From contig CAVRUD010000013.1 of NCBI GenBank assembly GCA_963724285.1, forward strand, positions 1 through 64,000: 64,000 bases of DNA. The letters run 5' to 3'. The stretch comes from CAVRUD01 sp963724285 (GTDB taxonomy: Bacteria > Chloroflexota > Chloroflexia > Thermomicrobiales > UBA6265). Both the position numbers and the translations under genes were made by a program. The notes beneath the pieces are model-generated. The model had not been told where the DNA came from, did no database searches, and worked only from the letters and a program-made list of their open reading frames with translations. Of this stretch, positions 1 through 8,656 are shown piece by piece (position 1 is the first letter of the stretch; each line of letters opens with the position of its first letter).

Positions 1-1425
1 GCCGCGTGGATCGTTGCTCCGAAAGATTTCCTGAACATCTTTGGCCTGAAGGACGAGATCTACGTTCACGAAGGCCTCGATCTGCAAGGTGGACTCCAGG
101 TTCTTCTAGAAGCCGATCCGCCGGAAGGCGAAGATATCTCCTCCGAAGCTCTCACTGGCACCCGGGACACTATCGAGCGTCGCGTCAACGAGCTCGGTGT
201 TGGCGAGCCGCTGATCCAGACCCGCGGAGACAACCAGATCATCGTCGAACTCCCCGGCGTCTCCGATCCTGAACAGGCGGTAAACGTCATCCGCGAGACG
301 GCGCTCCTTGAAGTCGTCGATCCTGCCGGGGCGCTCGTGCAGGACGGCATGGTTGTCGAGACGTCGCTGGGCGGTCCGGACGACGTCATCTCCGATGGAA
401 CTCCGGAAGCGACGCCGGCCGCGACCCCGATCGATGGAGCCACACCCGCGGCAGGTGCGACCCCCGAAGCTGAAATCGCTGCAGATGCAGCCGCAACGAC
501 CGATGATCCCAACGTTCCCGGTCCGTTCACCACCATCATCACGGGCGAGAATTTCAACGACGCCTTCATCACCCAGAATGCAACCGGACAGTACGTTGTC
601 GGGTTCGAGCTCGATGGCGAAGGAGCCGACCGCTTCTACGAATTCACCAGCCAGAACATCGGCCGCCAGATGGCCGTTGTGCTTGACAAAGAGGTCATCT
701 CCGCTCCGGTGATCAATGCCGCCATCTCCTCTCAGGGCACGATCGAAGGCCCGCCCCTGGCAGAGGTGGAGCAACTGGTCGTCCAGCTCAAGGCTGGTTC
801 GCTTGATGTGCCGTTGAACGTGGTCTCGTCCCGCACCGTTGGACCGACCCTAGGCCAAGAGGCGATCGACCGCTCGATCATCGCCGGTCTCGTCGGTCTC
901 GGTGCGGTCGCTCTCTTCATGATTCTGTACTACCGACTTCCGGGTCTGCTCTCTGTCTTCGCGCTCATCATCTACACGTTGGTCACGTTTGCCCTCTTCA
1001 AAGTGATCCCCGTCACGCTGACCCTAGCCGGAATCGCCGGGTTCGTCCTGTCGATCGGTATGGCCGTTGACGCAAACGTGCTGATATTTGCCCGGCTAAA
1101 AGAAGAGTTGCGGACGGGCCGGCCCCTGCAAAACGCGATCGAAGCAGGGTTCGACCACGCCTGGCCGTCTATCCGTGACTCCAACATCTCGACCATGATC
1201 ACGTCCGCCATCCTGTACTGGTTCGGTAACTACACCGGGGCGTCGATCATCACCGGTTTTGCACTGACCTTGTTTATCGGCGTGGCCGTGTCGATGTTCA
1301 CCGCGATCACCGTAACGCGCACGTTCCTGCGCCTCATCGTCGGGCACGGCATCGCCTCTAACCTCTGGTGGTTTGCGGTCGACGAGAAGGAAACGGCGCC
1401 CTATCTCGCGACAGCCGGCGACTAG
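1..1425 (+). CDS. secD: SecD, protein translocase subunit (5' end outside window)
   Basis: SecD is part of the SecDF membrane complex that uses the proton gradient to pull preproteins out through SecYEG. The window opens inside the gene, in frame 1, and 474 codons are visible. The P1-domain signature GLDLQGG lies at codons 25-31. The extracytoplasmic domain carries a low-complexity Ala/Thr/Pro-rich insertion at about codons 131-172 that ordinary SecD lacks. The C-terminal membrane half starts near codon 290 and includes the conserved AVDANVLIFARLKEEL region. The first transmembrane helix and start codon are missing. SecF follows after 47 bases with its own ribosome site, the usual secDF order. 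Identification is firm; only the role of the insertion is unknown. Confidence 0.96.
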   Translation, partial: AAWIVAPKDFLNIFGLKDEIYVHEGLDLQGGLQVLLEADPPEGEDISSEALTGTRDTIERRVNELGVGEPLIQTRGDNQIIVELPGVSDPEQAVNVIRETALLEVVDPAGALVQDGMVVETSLGGPDDVISDGTPEATPAATPIDGATPAAGATPEAEIAADAAATTDDPNVPGPFTTIITGENFNDAFITQNATGQYVVGFELDGEGADRFYEFTSQNIGRQMAVVLDKEVISAPVINAAISSQGTIEGPPLAEVEQLVVQLKAGSLDVPLNVVSSRTVGPTLGQEAIDRSIIAGLVGLGAVALFMILYYRLPGLLSVFALIIYTLVTFALFKVIPVTLTLAGIAGFVLSIGMAVDANVLIFARLKEELRTGRPLQNAIEAGFDHAWPSIRDSNISTMITSAILYWFGNYTGASIITGFALTLFIGVAVSMFTAITVTRTFLRLIVGHGIASNLWWFAVDEKETAPYLATAGD

Positions 1426-1472
1426 TACGACCTCAACCTCCCCTACGAGATGCTCAGAAGAAGGACCTCTGG

Positions 1473-2426
1473 ATGACTCACCTGGTTGGCAAGCGATATC
1501 TCTGGTTCGCGATCTCCTTGATCGTGATCCTTCCCGGAGTTCTATCGCTGATCTTTTTTGGGCTGAAGCTAGGCATCGACTTCACCGGCGGCACCCTCTG
1601 GGAACTCGAGTTCGAGCAGAACGTCACCACAGCGGATGTCCAGACCACTTTGGCCGATGCCGGTTACTCGGGCGCCACCGTTCAGACGAGCTCGGGTGGC
1701 GGCGACAAAGAGTCGATCCTGATCCGGATGGAAGAGCTCCAACAGGGATCGCCAGAAAAAGAAGCACTACAGACGACGCTGACCAACGAGCTGGGACCGT
1801 TCCGTGAGCTTCAAATCGAAAGTATTGGCGCGTCGGTCGGTAACTCCATCCGCAACCGGGCCATTCTGGCCGTCGGGCTCGCTTCAGTCGGTATCTTGCT
1901 CTATATCGCATATGCCTTCCGCAACACCCAGAATCCCTTCCTCTACGGAATCTGCGCGATCATCGCCATGCTCCACGACGTCTTGGTCGTGCTCGGAATC
2001 TTCTCGATCCTGGGAGAGGTCGCTGACGTCGAGGTCAATGCCCTCTTCGTCACCGCCTTGTTGACGGTGATCGGCTTCTCAGTCCACGACACGATCGTCG
2101 TGTTCGACCGCATCCGCGAGAATCTGTCCCGTGGCACATCGCCGACGTTCGAGGAGACCGTCAATTACAGCCTGGCGCAGACAATCGTGCGTTCGATCAA
2201 CACCTCCGTCACCGTGACGCTGACCTTGCTTGCCCTCTATCTGTACGGCGGCGAGAGCACGCGAGAGTTCGTGCTCGTCCTGCTGATCGGGGTGATTTCC
2301 GGCACGTACTCGTCGATCTTCAATGCCAGCCAGCTTCTCGTCGCATGGGAAAATGGAGAGATCCAGCGGTTCTTTGGTCGCTCCCGTGGTCGCGGTGCGG
2401 GACCCGCAGTTGCGCCGTCGCGATAA
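1473..2426 (+). CDS. secF: SecF, protein translocase subunit
   Basis: This is the partner of SecD in the proton-driven SecDF complex of the cytoplasmic membrane. The product is 317 residues, normal for SecF. It has one N-terminal transmembrane segment, then the GIDFTGGTLWELEF signature, an extracytoplasmic domain of about 100 residues, and five further hydrophobic segments that include the VHDTIVVFDRIRE motif. The frame stays open upstream to 1368, inside secD, but the ATG at 1473 is preferred. It follows an AG-rich ribosome site (AGAAGAAGG, 1457-1465) and gives the expected N-terminus. It lies 47 bases behind secD and is presumably co-transcribed with it. The strong hairpin at 2530-2562 lies downstream and may end the unit. 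Confidence 0.96.
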   Translation: MTHLVGKRYLWFAISLIVILPGVLSLIFFGLKLGIDFTGGTLWELEFEQNVTTADVQTTLADAGYSGATVQTSSGGGDKESILIRMEELQQGSPEKEALQTTLTNELGPFRELQIESIGASVGNSIRNRAILAVGLASVGILLYIAYAFRNTQNPFLYGICAIIAMLHDVLVVLGIFSILGEVADVEVNALFVTALLTVIGFSVHDTIVVFDRIRENLSRGTSPTFEETVNYSLAQTIVRSINTSVTVTLTLLALYLYGGESTREFVLVLLIGVISGTYSSIFNASQLLVAWENGEIQRFFGRSRGRGAGPAVAPSR

Positions 2427-2529
2427 CGCGGAAAGTGGGGTAGCAACGGGGGTGATCGCTCTCAATTGAGTGCGAAACTGGCAGCGTGGGCGTGTACGAG
2501 CCAAACGACTCGATGGTACACTCTCGTGC

Positions 2530-2562
2530 CGCGTGCGGCCCCAAGGGGTGGGGCCGCACGCG
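2530..2562 (+). terminator. 13-bp perfect stem-loop after secF
   Basis: Arms 2530-2542 and 2550-2562 are fully complementary, with a 7-base loop. The hairpin lies 100 bases after secF and 137 bases before hppA. No uridine run follows, so it could be a terminator of reduced efficiency or a leader structure for hppA. Nothing else is recognisable between 2427 and 2699 except the hppA ribosome site. Confidence 0.5.
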
Positions 2563-2699
2563 TTCTGATGATCTCCTTGCTGCCTTGATTGTGAGCTCGC
2601 CGCGCCGGTGCTGAGCACCGCCCGCGTGTTCCAGGGTGCGGCCACAGCGGGAGACAACCGCATCCGGACTTCCGGCTGCGGGGCGTTGAGGAGGGGGAC

Positions 2700-4857
2700 T
2701 TGGACGAGCGTATTCTCTTTACCCTGCCGGTCATACTCTTTGGCGTCATCGCTATCGCGTTCGCCGCCTGGCTGGCAAAGGACGTGCTGGCACGTGACAC
2801 CGGAACCGCCAGCATGCAAGACATCGCGGACCGGATCTTCCAGGGCGCCCTCGCCTTCTTGAACCGTCAGTACCGCACGATCGCCGTGCTTGCCATATTC
2901 GTGGCAGTCCTTATCGGCGTGCTGGTCGCGATCTTCGAAAAGGAACATCAGGTCGCTCGCGGCGTAATCACGTCGATCGCCTTCCTCTTTGGAGCGGCCC
3001 TGTCAGGTCTCGCCGGGTTCATCGGTATGTACGTCGCCGTGCGGAGTAATGTCCGTACTGCCGCGGCTGCACGGAACTCACTCGGTGAGGCACTGACCGT
3101 CGCGTTGCGCGGCGGCGCCGTCTCCGGTTTCCTCGTCATCGCCCTCGGCATCGTCGGCATCATGACGACCTACTACCTGGTCTACATCTTCGCCGAAGGC
3201 GCCTACCCTTCCGTCGCGGAGACGCCGTTCTGGATCGTCGGCTTCGCGTTCGGCGCGTCCTTTGTCGCCCTCTTCGCTCAGCTCGGCGGAGGCATCTACA
3301 CCAAGGCCGCCGACGTCGGCGCCGACCTAGTCGGAAAGATCGAGGCCGGTATCCCGGAAGACGACCCGCGCAATCCCGCGGTTATTGCCGACCTCGTCGG
3401 CGACAACGTCGGCGACTGCGCTGGCCGTGGCGCCGACCTCTTCGAGTCTTCAGCCGCCGAGATGATCGGTGCCATGATCCTTGGTGTCGCGCTCTTCCAG
3501 GCGTCGGGCGGCGATCGAGAACTCGCGCGACGTTGCCTGGATCTTCTTCCCCTTGGTCCTTGCCGCGTTCGGATTGATCGCGTCCATGGTTGGCGTCCTC
3601 GCCGTTCGGCCGGGCCTGACGCCGCGCGACCCGATGAATGAGCTCAACAAGGGATACTACGTCGTTGCGGCGCTTTCCGTGGCGTTCCTGTTCCTGGTCT
3701 GCTGGTGGATGTTGCCGTACGGCTGGGTCGAGTTCGCGTTCTGCGGCGTGATCGGTATCGCCACCTCGATCGCGTTTATCTACATTACCCAGTACTACAC
3801 GTCGGGTTCCTGGCGACCGGTCAGGCAGATTGCCGAAGCCTCGAGGACCGGACCTGCGACGAACATCATCTCCGGCATCGCTGTTGGCTTCGAGACCACC
3901 GGACTTCCGGCGTTGACGATTGGCGCCGCGCTTCTCGGGTCGTACTACATCGGTGACACGGTCGATTTCGAGACTGCGTCGGGCGCGTCCGGCGGAATCT
4001 TCGGAACCGCTGTCGCGACGATGGGCATGCTCATGTCCGCCGCCTACATCCTGGCGATGGACTGCTTCGGCCCAATCACCGACAACGCCGGCGGCATCGT
4101 CGAAATGTCGGACGCGCCGGACGACGTCCGCGACGTGACCGACGCCCTCGACTCGGTCGGCAACACCACGAAGGCCCTGACCAAGGGCTACGCTGTCGGC
4201 TCCGCCGCCCTTGCCGCCTTCCTGCTCTTCTCCGCGTTTATCGACGAGGTCGATCGATTCAGCGAGGAAGCCGTCGCCCGTGTGGTGAATCTGGCCGAGC
4301 CGAAGGTCTTCGTCGGTGGACTGATCGGTGCAACGCTGGTCTACGTCTTCTCGTCGCTCGCCATCCGCGCCGTTGGCGCTGCCGCAGGCGACATGATCGA
4401 AGAAGTTCGACGTCAGTTCCGCGCCGATCCGGGCATCATGAAGGGCACGTCGACTCCTGACTACGCCCGCTGCGTCGACATTTCGGTCCGTGGTGCCCTT
4501 CGAGAAATGATCCTGCCGGGCGCTCTCGCCGTCGTCGTGCCGGTTCTGGTCGGTGTCATCCTGGGCTGGGAAGCGGCGGCAGGCATGCTGATGGTCGGCA
4601 CAATCGCCGGTGTGCTCCTGGCCCTGGTGCTCAACAATGGTGGTGGCGCCTGGGACAACGCCAAGAAATTCATCGAAGCGGGCGGCCTGACCGACGCCAA
4701 CGGCAGGGTGCTCGGCAAGGGCACCGACGCGCACGCCGCCGCGGTCGTCGGTGACACGGTCGGAGATCCATGGAAGGACACGGCTGGCCCGTCCCTCCAT
4801 GTTCTCATCAAGCTGCTTGCGACCATCACGCTCGTGCTCGCGCCGCTCTTCATCTAG
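2700..4857 (+). CDS. hppA: Membrane-bound ion-translocating pyrophosphatase, one internal frameshift
   Basis: The enzyme hydrolyses pyrophosphate in the membrane and pumps ions outward. A TTG start at 2700 follows a strong ribosome site (GAGGAGGGGG). Residues from about 200 carry the catalytic signature DVGADLVGKIEAGIP followed by DNVGDCAGRGADLFES, and there are about 16 hydrophobic segments. The frame is lost near 3500-3525 and continues one base later as ENSRDVAWIFFPLVL. The total of 2158 bases is 3n+1, so one extra base (or two missing) separates two halves that together match a full protein. The motif GNTTKALTKGYA near 4165-4200 has Lys where potassium-dependent forms have Ala, suggesting the potassium-independent, proton-pumping class. 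It ends at a TAG that begins a dispersed repeat. The break is probably a sequence error. Confidence 0.9.
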
Positions 4858-5062
4858 AGCGCTCGTGGTAACGGTTGCCGCGTCTCCTGGCCGCCCGGGA
4901 CTCGAAGTCCCGGGCTGAGGGACGCAAGTCCCTCCGGGACTGAGACCGCGGTGGCGCTGCGGTGACAAATCGGCAGTCGGCTTTAGCCGACTTCCGTCAC
5001 TCAGCTCCGGACTTGAGTCCGGGCGACGGGGACATGGCCTCACGATTTCGGCGAGCGCGATA
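4855..5062 (+). repeat. Dispersed palindromic repeat, family A, copy 1
   Basis: The copy begins with TAGAGCGCTC at the hppA stop codon and ends with GCGAGCGCGATA, a degenerate inverted copy of that end. The inside is a chain of hairpins built on CCCGGGACT/AGTCCCGGG and similar palindromes. Related copies lie at 17801-17968 and 31571-31763. It looks like a MITE-type non-coding element. Together with the terminator at 5092 it accounts for most of the gene-free stretch 4858-5291. Confidence 0.7.
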
Positions 5063-5091
5063 GTCGAGCGCCTAACGCGACAACATCGAGT

Positions 5092-5128
5092 AAGGGACGG
5101 ACCGGAATTTCGGTCCGTCCCTTCCTTT
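5092..5128 (+). terminator. Hairpin terminator downstream of hppA
   Basis: A perfect 13-bp stem (5092-5104 with 5111-5123) with a 6-base loop is followed by CCTTTTC. It is oriented to end the hppA transcript after it has crossed the repeat. The region from here to 5291 shows nothing further apart from the ribosome site of the next gene. Confidence 0.65.
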
Positions 5129-5291
5129 TCAGCAACCGCAATGATCCTGACGGGCGTTGCCTCATCGAATCTATGGTCACGAGATTGTGGTGTGCACGAG
5201 ACTGTCGCGAGCAATCGCCGCCGACCGGCCCGCTCACTGAGCATTTCCAGCGAGTTCCCACGAGAACGGTCCATAGTGGATGGAGGTAACG

Positions 5292-6647
5292 ATGCCGGAA
5301 CAGGAAACCCGGGCTAAGCACATCGGCGTGATAGGCGGCGGGATCGCCGGCCTTACAACGGCCTACCGCCTTGCACAAGCCGGCCATCGGGTGTCGTTAT
5401 GGGAACGCGACAGGGAGGTCGGCGGGCTTGCCCGCACGTTTCCAGTCGCCGGTACGCATCTTGAACTCTTTTACCACCACCTCTTTCAGAGCGACCGCGA
5501 TATCGCCGCCCTGATGGAAGAGATCGGCATCGGCGACAAATTGATCTGGCTTCCATCGAACGTCGGCTATTTCGCCGATGGGAAGATCTGGCCGCTCAAC
5601 GGCGCGCTCGATCTCCTCAAGCTCGGCTTTCTTCCGCTTCACGACCGGGTTCGAGTCGGATTGGTGACGGCCTATCTGCAACGAGTGACGAAGTGGCGGA
5701 AGTTCGAGCGCGTGACCGCCCATACCTGGTTGAAGCGAGCGCTGGGAACGCGGGCCTACGACCGCACATTTGGCTCACAGTTGCGGGCGAAGTTCGGCAG
5801 CTATTACGACCAGATCGCGATGGTCTGGTTCTGGAACAAGATCTACCTTCGGACAACGTCGCGAAGTTCTCCGCTCGACCAAGAAAAACTTGGCTACATC
5901 GACGGCAGCTTCAAGGTCATCGTCGATCACCTGGCCGCCGAGGCCATTCAGGCTGGTGCGGTTTTGCGGACAGGGGTATCCCCGACCTCGTTGACCCGCC
6001 GGCCGGACGACTCCTGGGACGTGCAGCTTGATCGCGACGAGCCTCCGGTGCATGTCGATGCGATCGTGGCGACCACACCCTCCGCCATCCTCGCGCGGAT
6101 GGTTCCAGAGCTTCCGGCCGACTTCCGGGCGAAGCTCGACGCACTGGAGTACGAAGCCGCGATCGTCGCGATCCTCCAGCTCGATCGGCCGCTGTCGGAT
6201 ATCTACTGGCTCAATGTTGCCGACCCCGATCTGACCTTCACCGCCGTGATCGAACACACCAACTTCATCGATCCCAAAAACTACGGCGGCAAGCGGTTTG
6301 TCTACCTTTCAAAATACCTCGAGACCGACCACCCGTACTTTGGAATGTCCGACGACGCCCTGCTCGAGCGGTATACGGTCGATCTCAAAAAGATCAATCC
6401 TGCCTTCGATCCATCATGGATCGAGCAGACATGGGTCTTCCGAGCGAGCGCGGCACAGCCGATCGTCACCCTCAACTACAGCGAAAAAATCCCGCCGCAC
6501 CGGACGCCCTTGCCCAACCTGTACATTGCAAACATGAGCCAGATCTATCCCGAGGACCGTGGCACCAACTACGGCGTCCGGCTCGGCAACGACATCGCGG
6601 CCCTCGTCAACGCCGACCTTAGTTCCGGGACGCCGTGGCGCGGATAG
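5292..6647 (+). CDS. NAD(P)/FAD-dependent oxidoreductase (amine oxidase/HemY-like)
   Basis: A 451-residue flavoprotein. The N-terminus has a Rossmann dinucleotide-binding motif, VIGGGIAGLTTAYRLA (residues 11-26), followed by WERDREVGGLART, typical of the amine-oxidase, protoporphyrinogen-oxidase and UDP-galactopyranose-mutase superfamily. The C-terminal FAD-contact region is near ANMSQIYPEDRGTNYGVRLG. An ATG also lies at 5280, but the ATG at 5292 is preferred because GGAGG at 5282-5286 is properly spaced before it. Family members act on amines, porphyrins, carotenoids or sugar nucleotides, and the substrate here cannot be told from sequence. It stands alone on the plus strand and converges on the MBL gene 6 bases away. 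Confidence 0.85.
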   Translation: MPEQETRAKHIGVIGGGIAGLTTAYRLAQAGHRVSLWERDREVGGLARTFPVAGTHLELFYHHLFQSDRDIAALMEEIGIGDKLIWLPSNVGYFADGKIWPLNGALDLLKLGFLPLHDRVRVGLVTAYLQRVTKWRKFERVTAHTWLKRALGTRAYDRTFGSQLRAKFGSYYDQIAMVWFWNKIYLRTTSRSSPLDQEKLGYIDGSFKVIVDHLAAEAIQAGAVLRTGVSPTSLTRRPDDSWDVQLDRDEPPVHVDAIVATTPSAILARMVPELPADFRAKLDALEYEAAIVAILQLDRPLSDIYWLNVADPDLTFTAVIEHTNFIDPKNYGGKRFVYLSKYLETDHPYFGMSDDALLERYTVDLKKINPAFDPSWIEQTWVFRASAAQPIVTLNYSEKIPPHRTPLPNLYIANMSQIYPEDRGTNYGVRLGNDIAALVNADLSSGTPWRG

Positions 6648-6653
6648 ACCGGC

Positions 6654-7544
6654 CTAGATCGCAAACCACAGGGATTGACCGTCCTCAATCCTGTTGGCAA
6701 TGCGACCTGCCCGCTGCAGGTGACTGAGGAAGGCGAACACGGTTGGTTGAAGCAAATAGAACCCAGCGGCATCGGACACCGGAGCATCGAACGCCTTGAG
6801 TACCCTGGTTAGCACGACTTCGGCGGTCCGGTTCTCCGAACACATGTGCTCGATCGTCGACGCCACGTCGTTGACCAGTCTCCTGTTGAGGTAAATCAGG
6901 TCCGTGAGCGAGTCGACGATCGGACCGTGTCCCGGAACTGCCCACCGGCATTTGACCGCTTCCGCGACATCGAGTGCCCTGAGATGATCGGTCACAGAGT
7001 AGAGGTACGGTATTCGGTACTTGCCCAGGACAGACTCCGGAAGTACGACATCCGCGCAGAAAAAGACGTCATCGACGAGGTAGCCAACCTGATTCATCGA
7101 GTGCCCTGCCAGCCCGATGACGTCAATATCGACGCCCGCAATGTTGAGGGGGCCAGGATGGACTAATGCGTCCACCGGGCTTGCGTGCCCAAGCAGAAAC
7201 CCGGTCCGCAGTGAGTCCAGCGGATCGGCTCCGCCGTAAAGGCTGGACGCCTGGAGTACCGGATAGCGCAGGACCGCCTCGTCCAGAGCCGGGGCGTAGA
7301 CTTTAGCGCCGGTGCGCTTCACAATGGCTGCATTAGCGCCAAAGTGATCGGCGTGTCCATGCGTGGTAAGGATGACAGATACTTCCCGCTGAAGTTCTTC
7401 CCGAACCGCTCTGAGGATTTTTTTGCCATTTGTCTCGCTGACGCCCGTATCAATCAAGATGACGGTTCCGTCACTTCCCAGGATTGCCCCAACGTTCACC
7501 CCTCCCGGGACGACAAACACCTGCTCCCCCAACTGCGTCAACAC
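6654..7544 (-). CDS. MBL-fold metallo-hydrolase
   Basis: A 296-residue metallo-beta-lactamase-fold enzyme, presumably a cytoplasmic hydrolase with two metal ions. The metal signature THGHADH is clear, with a further metal histidine in GLAGHSMNQ, the Asp in FCADVVLPE and a late His in VPGHGPI. The frame is open to a TTG at 7664. The GTG at 7544 is chosen because GGAGG lies eight bases before it and because the product then begins just ahead of the expected VFVVPGGVNVG strand; an intermediate GTG is also possible. Substrate is unknown, since the family covers glyoxalase II, lactonases, thioesterases and others. It diverges from pyrB across a shared 197-base promoter region. Confidence 0.83.
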   Translation of the reverse strand: MLTQLGEQVFVVPGGVNVGAILGSDGTVILIDTGVSETNGKKILRAVREELQREVSVILTTHGHADHFGANAAIVKRTGAKVYAPALDEAVLRYPVLQASSLYGGADPLDSLRTGFLLGHASPVDALVHPGPLNIAGVDIDVIGLAGHSMNQVGYLVDDVFFCADVVLPESVLGKYRIPYLYSVTDHLRALDVAEAVKCRWAVPGHGPIVDSLTDLIYLNRRLVNDVASTIEHMCSENRTAEVVLTRVLKAFDAPVSDAAGFYLLQPTVFAFLSHLQRAGRIANRIEDGQSLWFAI

Positions 7545-7741
7545 GATCTGGACCTCCAAGGCGATTCCGTCATCAATTGCCGTCACGATATACTCTTTCG
7601 CCGGTCGTTGCCGTCGCCCAAGGTGCGGTCCGACCGCCTCAAAAGTGAAGACGTTCTCCGCCAATGTGCCTTATCAATCCATCTGCCGGCGACGGCCGTA
7701 CCGCCCGTCAGGGAGATTTTTCAGCGCGAGGAGCAACGGTC

Positions 7742-8656
7742 GTGTCCATTCGCCATGTCGTCGAAGTCGCCCAGTTCAATCGCCCATGGTTGGAAACGTT
7801 GTTCGACCGGGCTGATGCGATGCGCGGTCTGCCGCGCACCGCCGAGCCGCACCGGGGTCGCATCCTGGCGACGCTGTTCTACGAGCCTTCGACGAGAACC
7901 CGATTGAGCTTTGAGTCGGCGATGCTCCGCCTCGGCGGGAACGTAATCTCGACCGAGAACGCCCGGGAATTTTCGTCTGCGATCAAAGGGGAATCGGTCG
8001 AAGACACGATTCGGATCATCGCAGGGTACGCCGATGCCATCGTCATCAGGCACCACGAACGCGGCGCGGCGGCAAGGGCGGCGTCTGTCTCGCCCGTGCC
8101 GATCATCAATGGCGGCGATGGCCCCGGAGAACACCCAACCCAGGCACTGCTGGACTTCTTCAGCATCAGGCAGGAACTGGGCCGGCTGGACGGACTCAAG
8201 GTTGCGCTCGTTGGCGATCTGCGCTTTGGCCGGGCAGTTCGCTCGCTAGCATTGTTGTTCACCCGCACTCAGGGCACCGAGTTGATCTTCGTCTCCCCAT
8301 CGGCGACCCCGATGGGCGCCGATGTCCGCGATGAACTCGACCGGCACGGCGTGCGCTACCGGGACGAACCCGACCTGGGGAAGGTGCTGCCCGAGGTCGA
8401 TGTCGTCTATCAGACCCGCATCCAGCGCGAGCGATTCGCCACGCCAGACGAGTACGAGCAGGCCCGCGGCGTCTATGTCATTACTGCTGATTCACTCAAC
8501 CTGATGGCCAAGCATGCGGTCATCCTGCACCCGCTGCCCCGGGTAGACGAGATCACCCCGGCGGTCGACGTCGATCCACGGGCAGCCTACTTCCGCCAGG
8601 CACATGGCGGCGTCCTCATTCGAATGGCGCTGCTCGACCAACTCTTGACGGCTTGA
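7742..8656 (+). CDS. pyrB: Aspartate carbamoyltransferase catalytic subunit
   Basis: It condenses carbamoyl phosphate with aspartate, the first committed step of pyrimidine synthesis, in the cytoplasm. The 304-residue product carries the carbamoyl-phosphate motif FYEPSTRTRLSFE and the ATCase-type aspartate loop HPLPRVDEI, which distinguishes it from ornithine carbamoyltransferase. The GTG at 7742 is taken as start because GAGGAG at 7728-7733 is well placed and the product then begins as ATCase does. The frame upstream to 7664 has no family similarity. No pyrI, pyrC or carAB is adjacent. The last 70 bases overlap, on the opposite strand, the 3' end of the MFS gene. Confidence 0.94.
   Translation: MSIRHVVEVAQFNRPWLETLFDRADAMRGLPRTAEPHRGRILATLFYEPSTRTRLSFESAMLRLGGNVISTENAREFSSAIKGESVEDTIRIIAGYADAIVIRHHERGAAARAASVSPVPIINGGDGPGEHPTQALLDFFSIRQELGRLDGLKVALVGDLRFGRAVRSLALLFTRTQGTELIFVSPSATPMGADVRDELDRHGVRYRDEPDLGKVLPEVDVVYQTRIQRERFATPDEYEQARGVYVITADSLNLMAKHAVILHPLPRVDEITPAVDVDPRAAYFRQAHGGVLIRMALLDQLLTA

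Noticed and set aside
3382..5274. 630-codon open frame on the minus strand
   Set aside because: Antisense to hppA, Arg/Asp/Gly-rich, no family features; an artefact of high GC.
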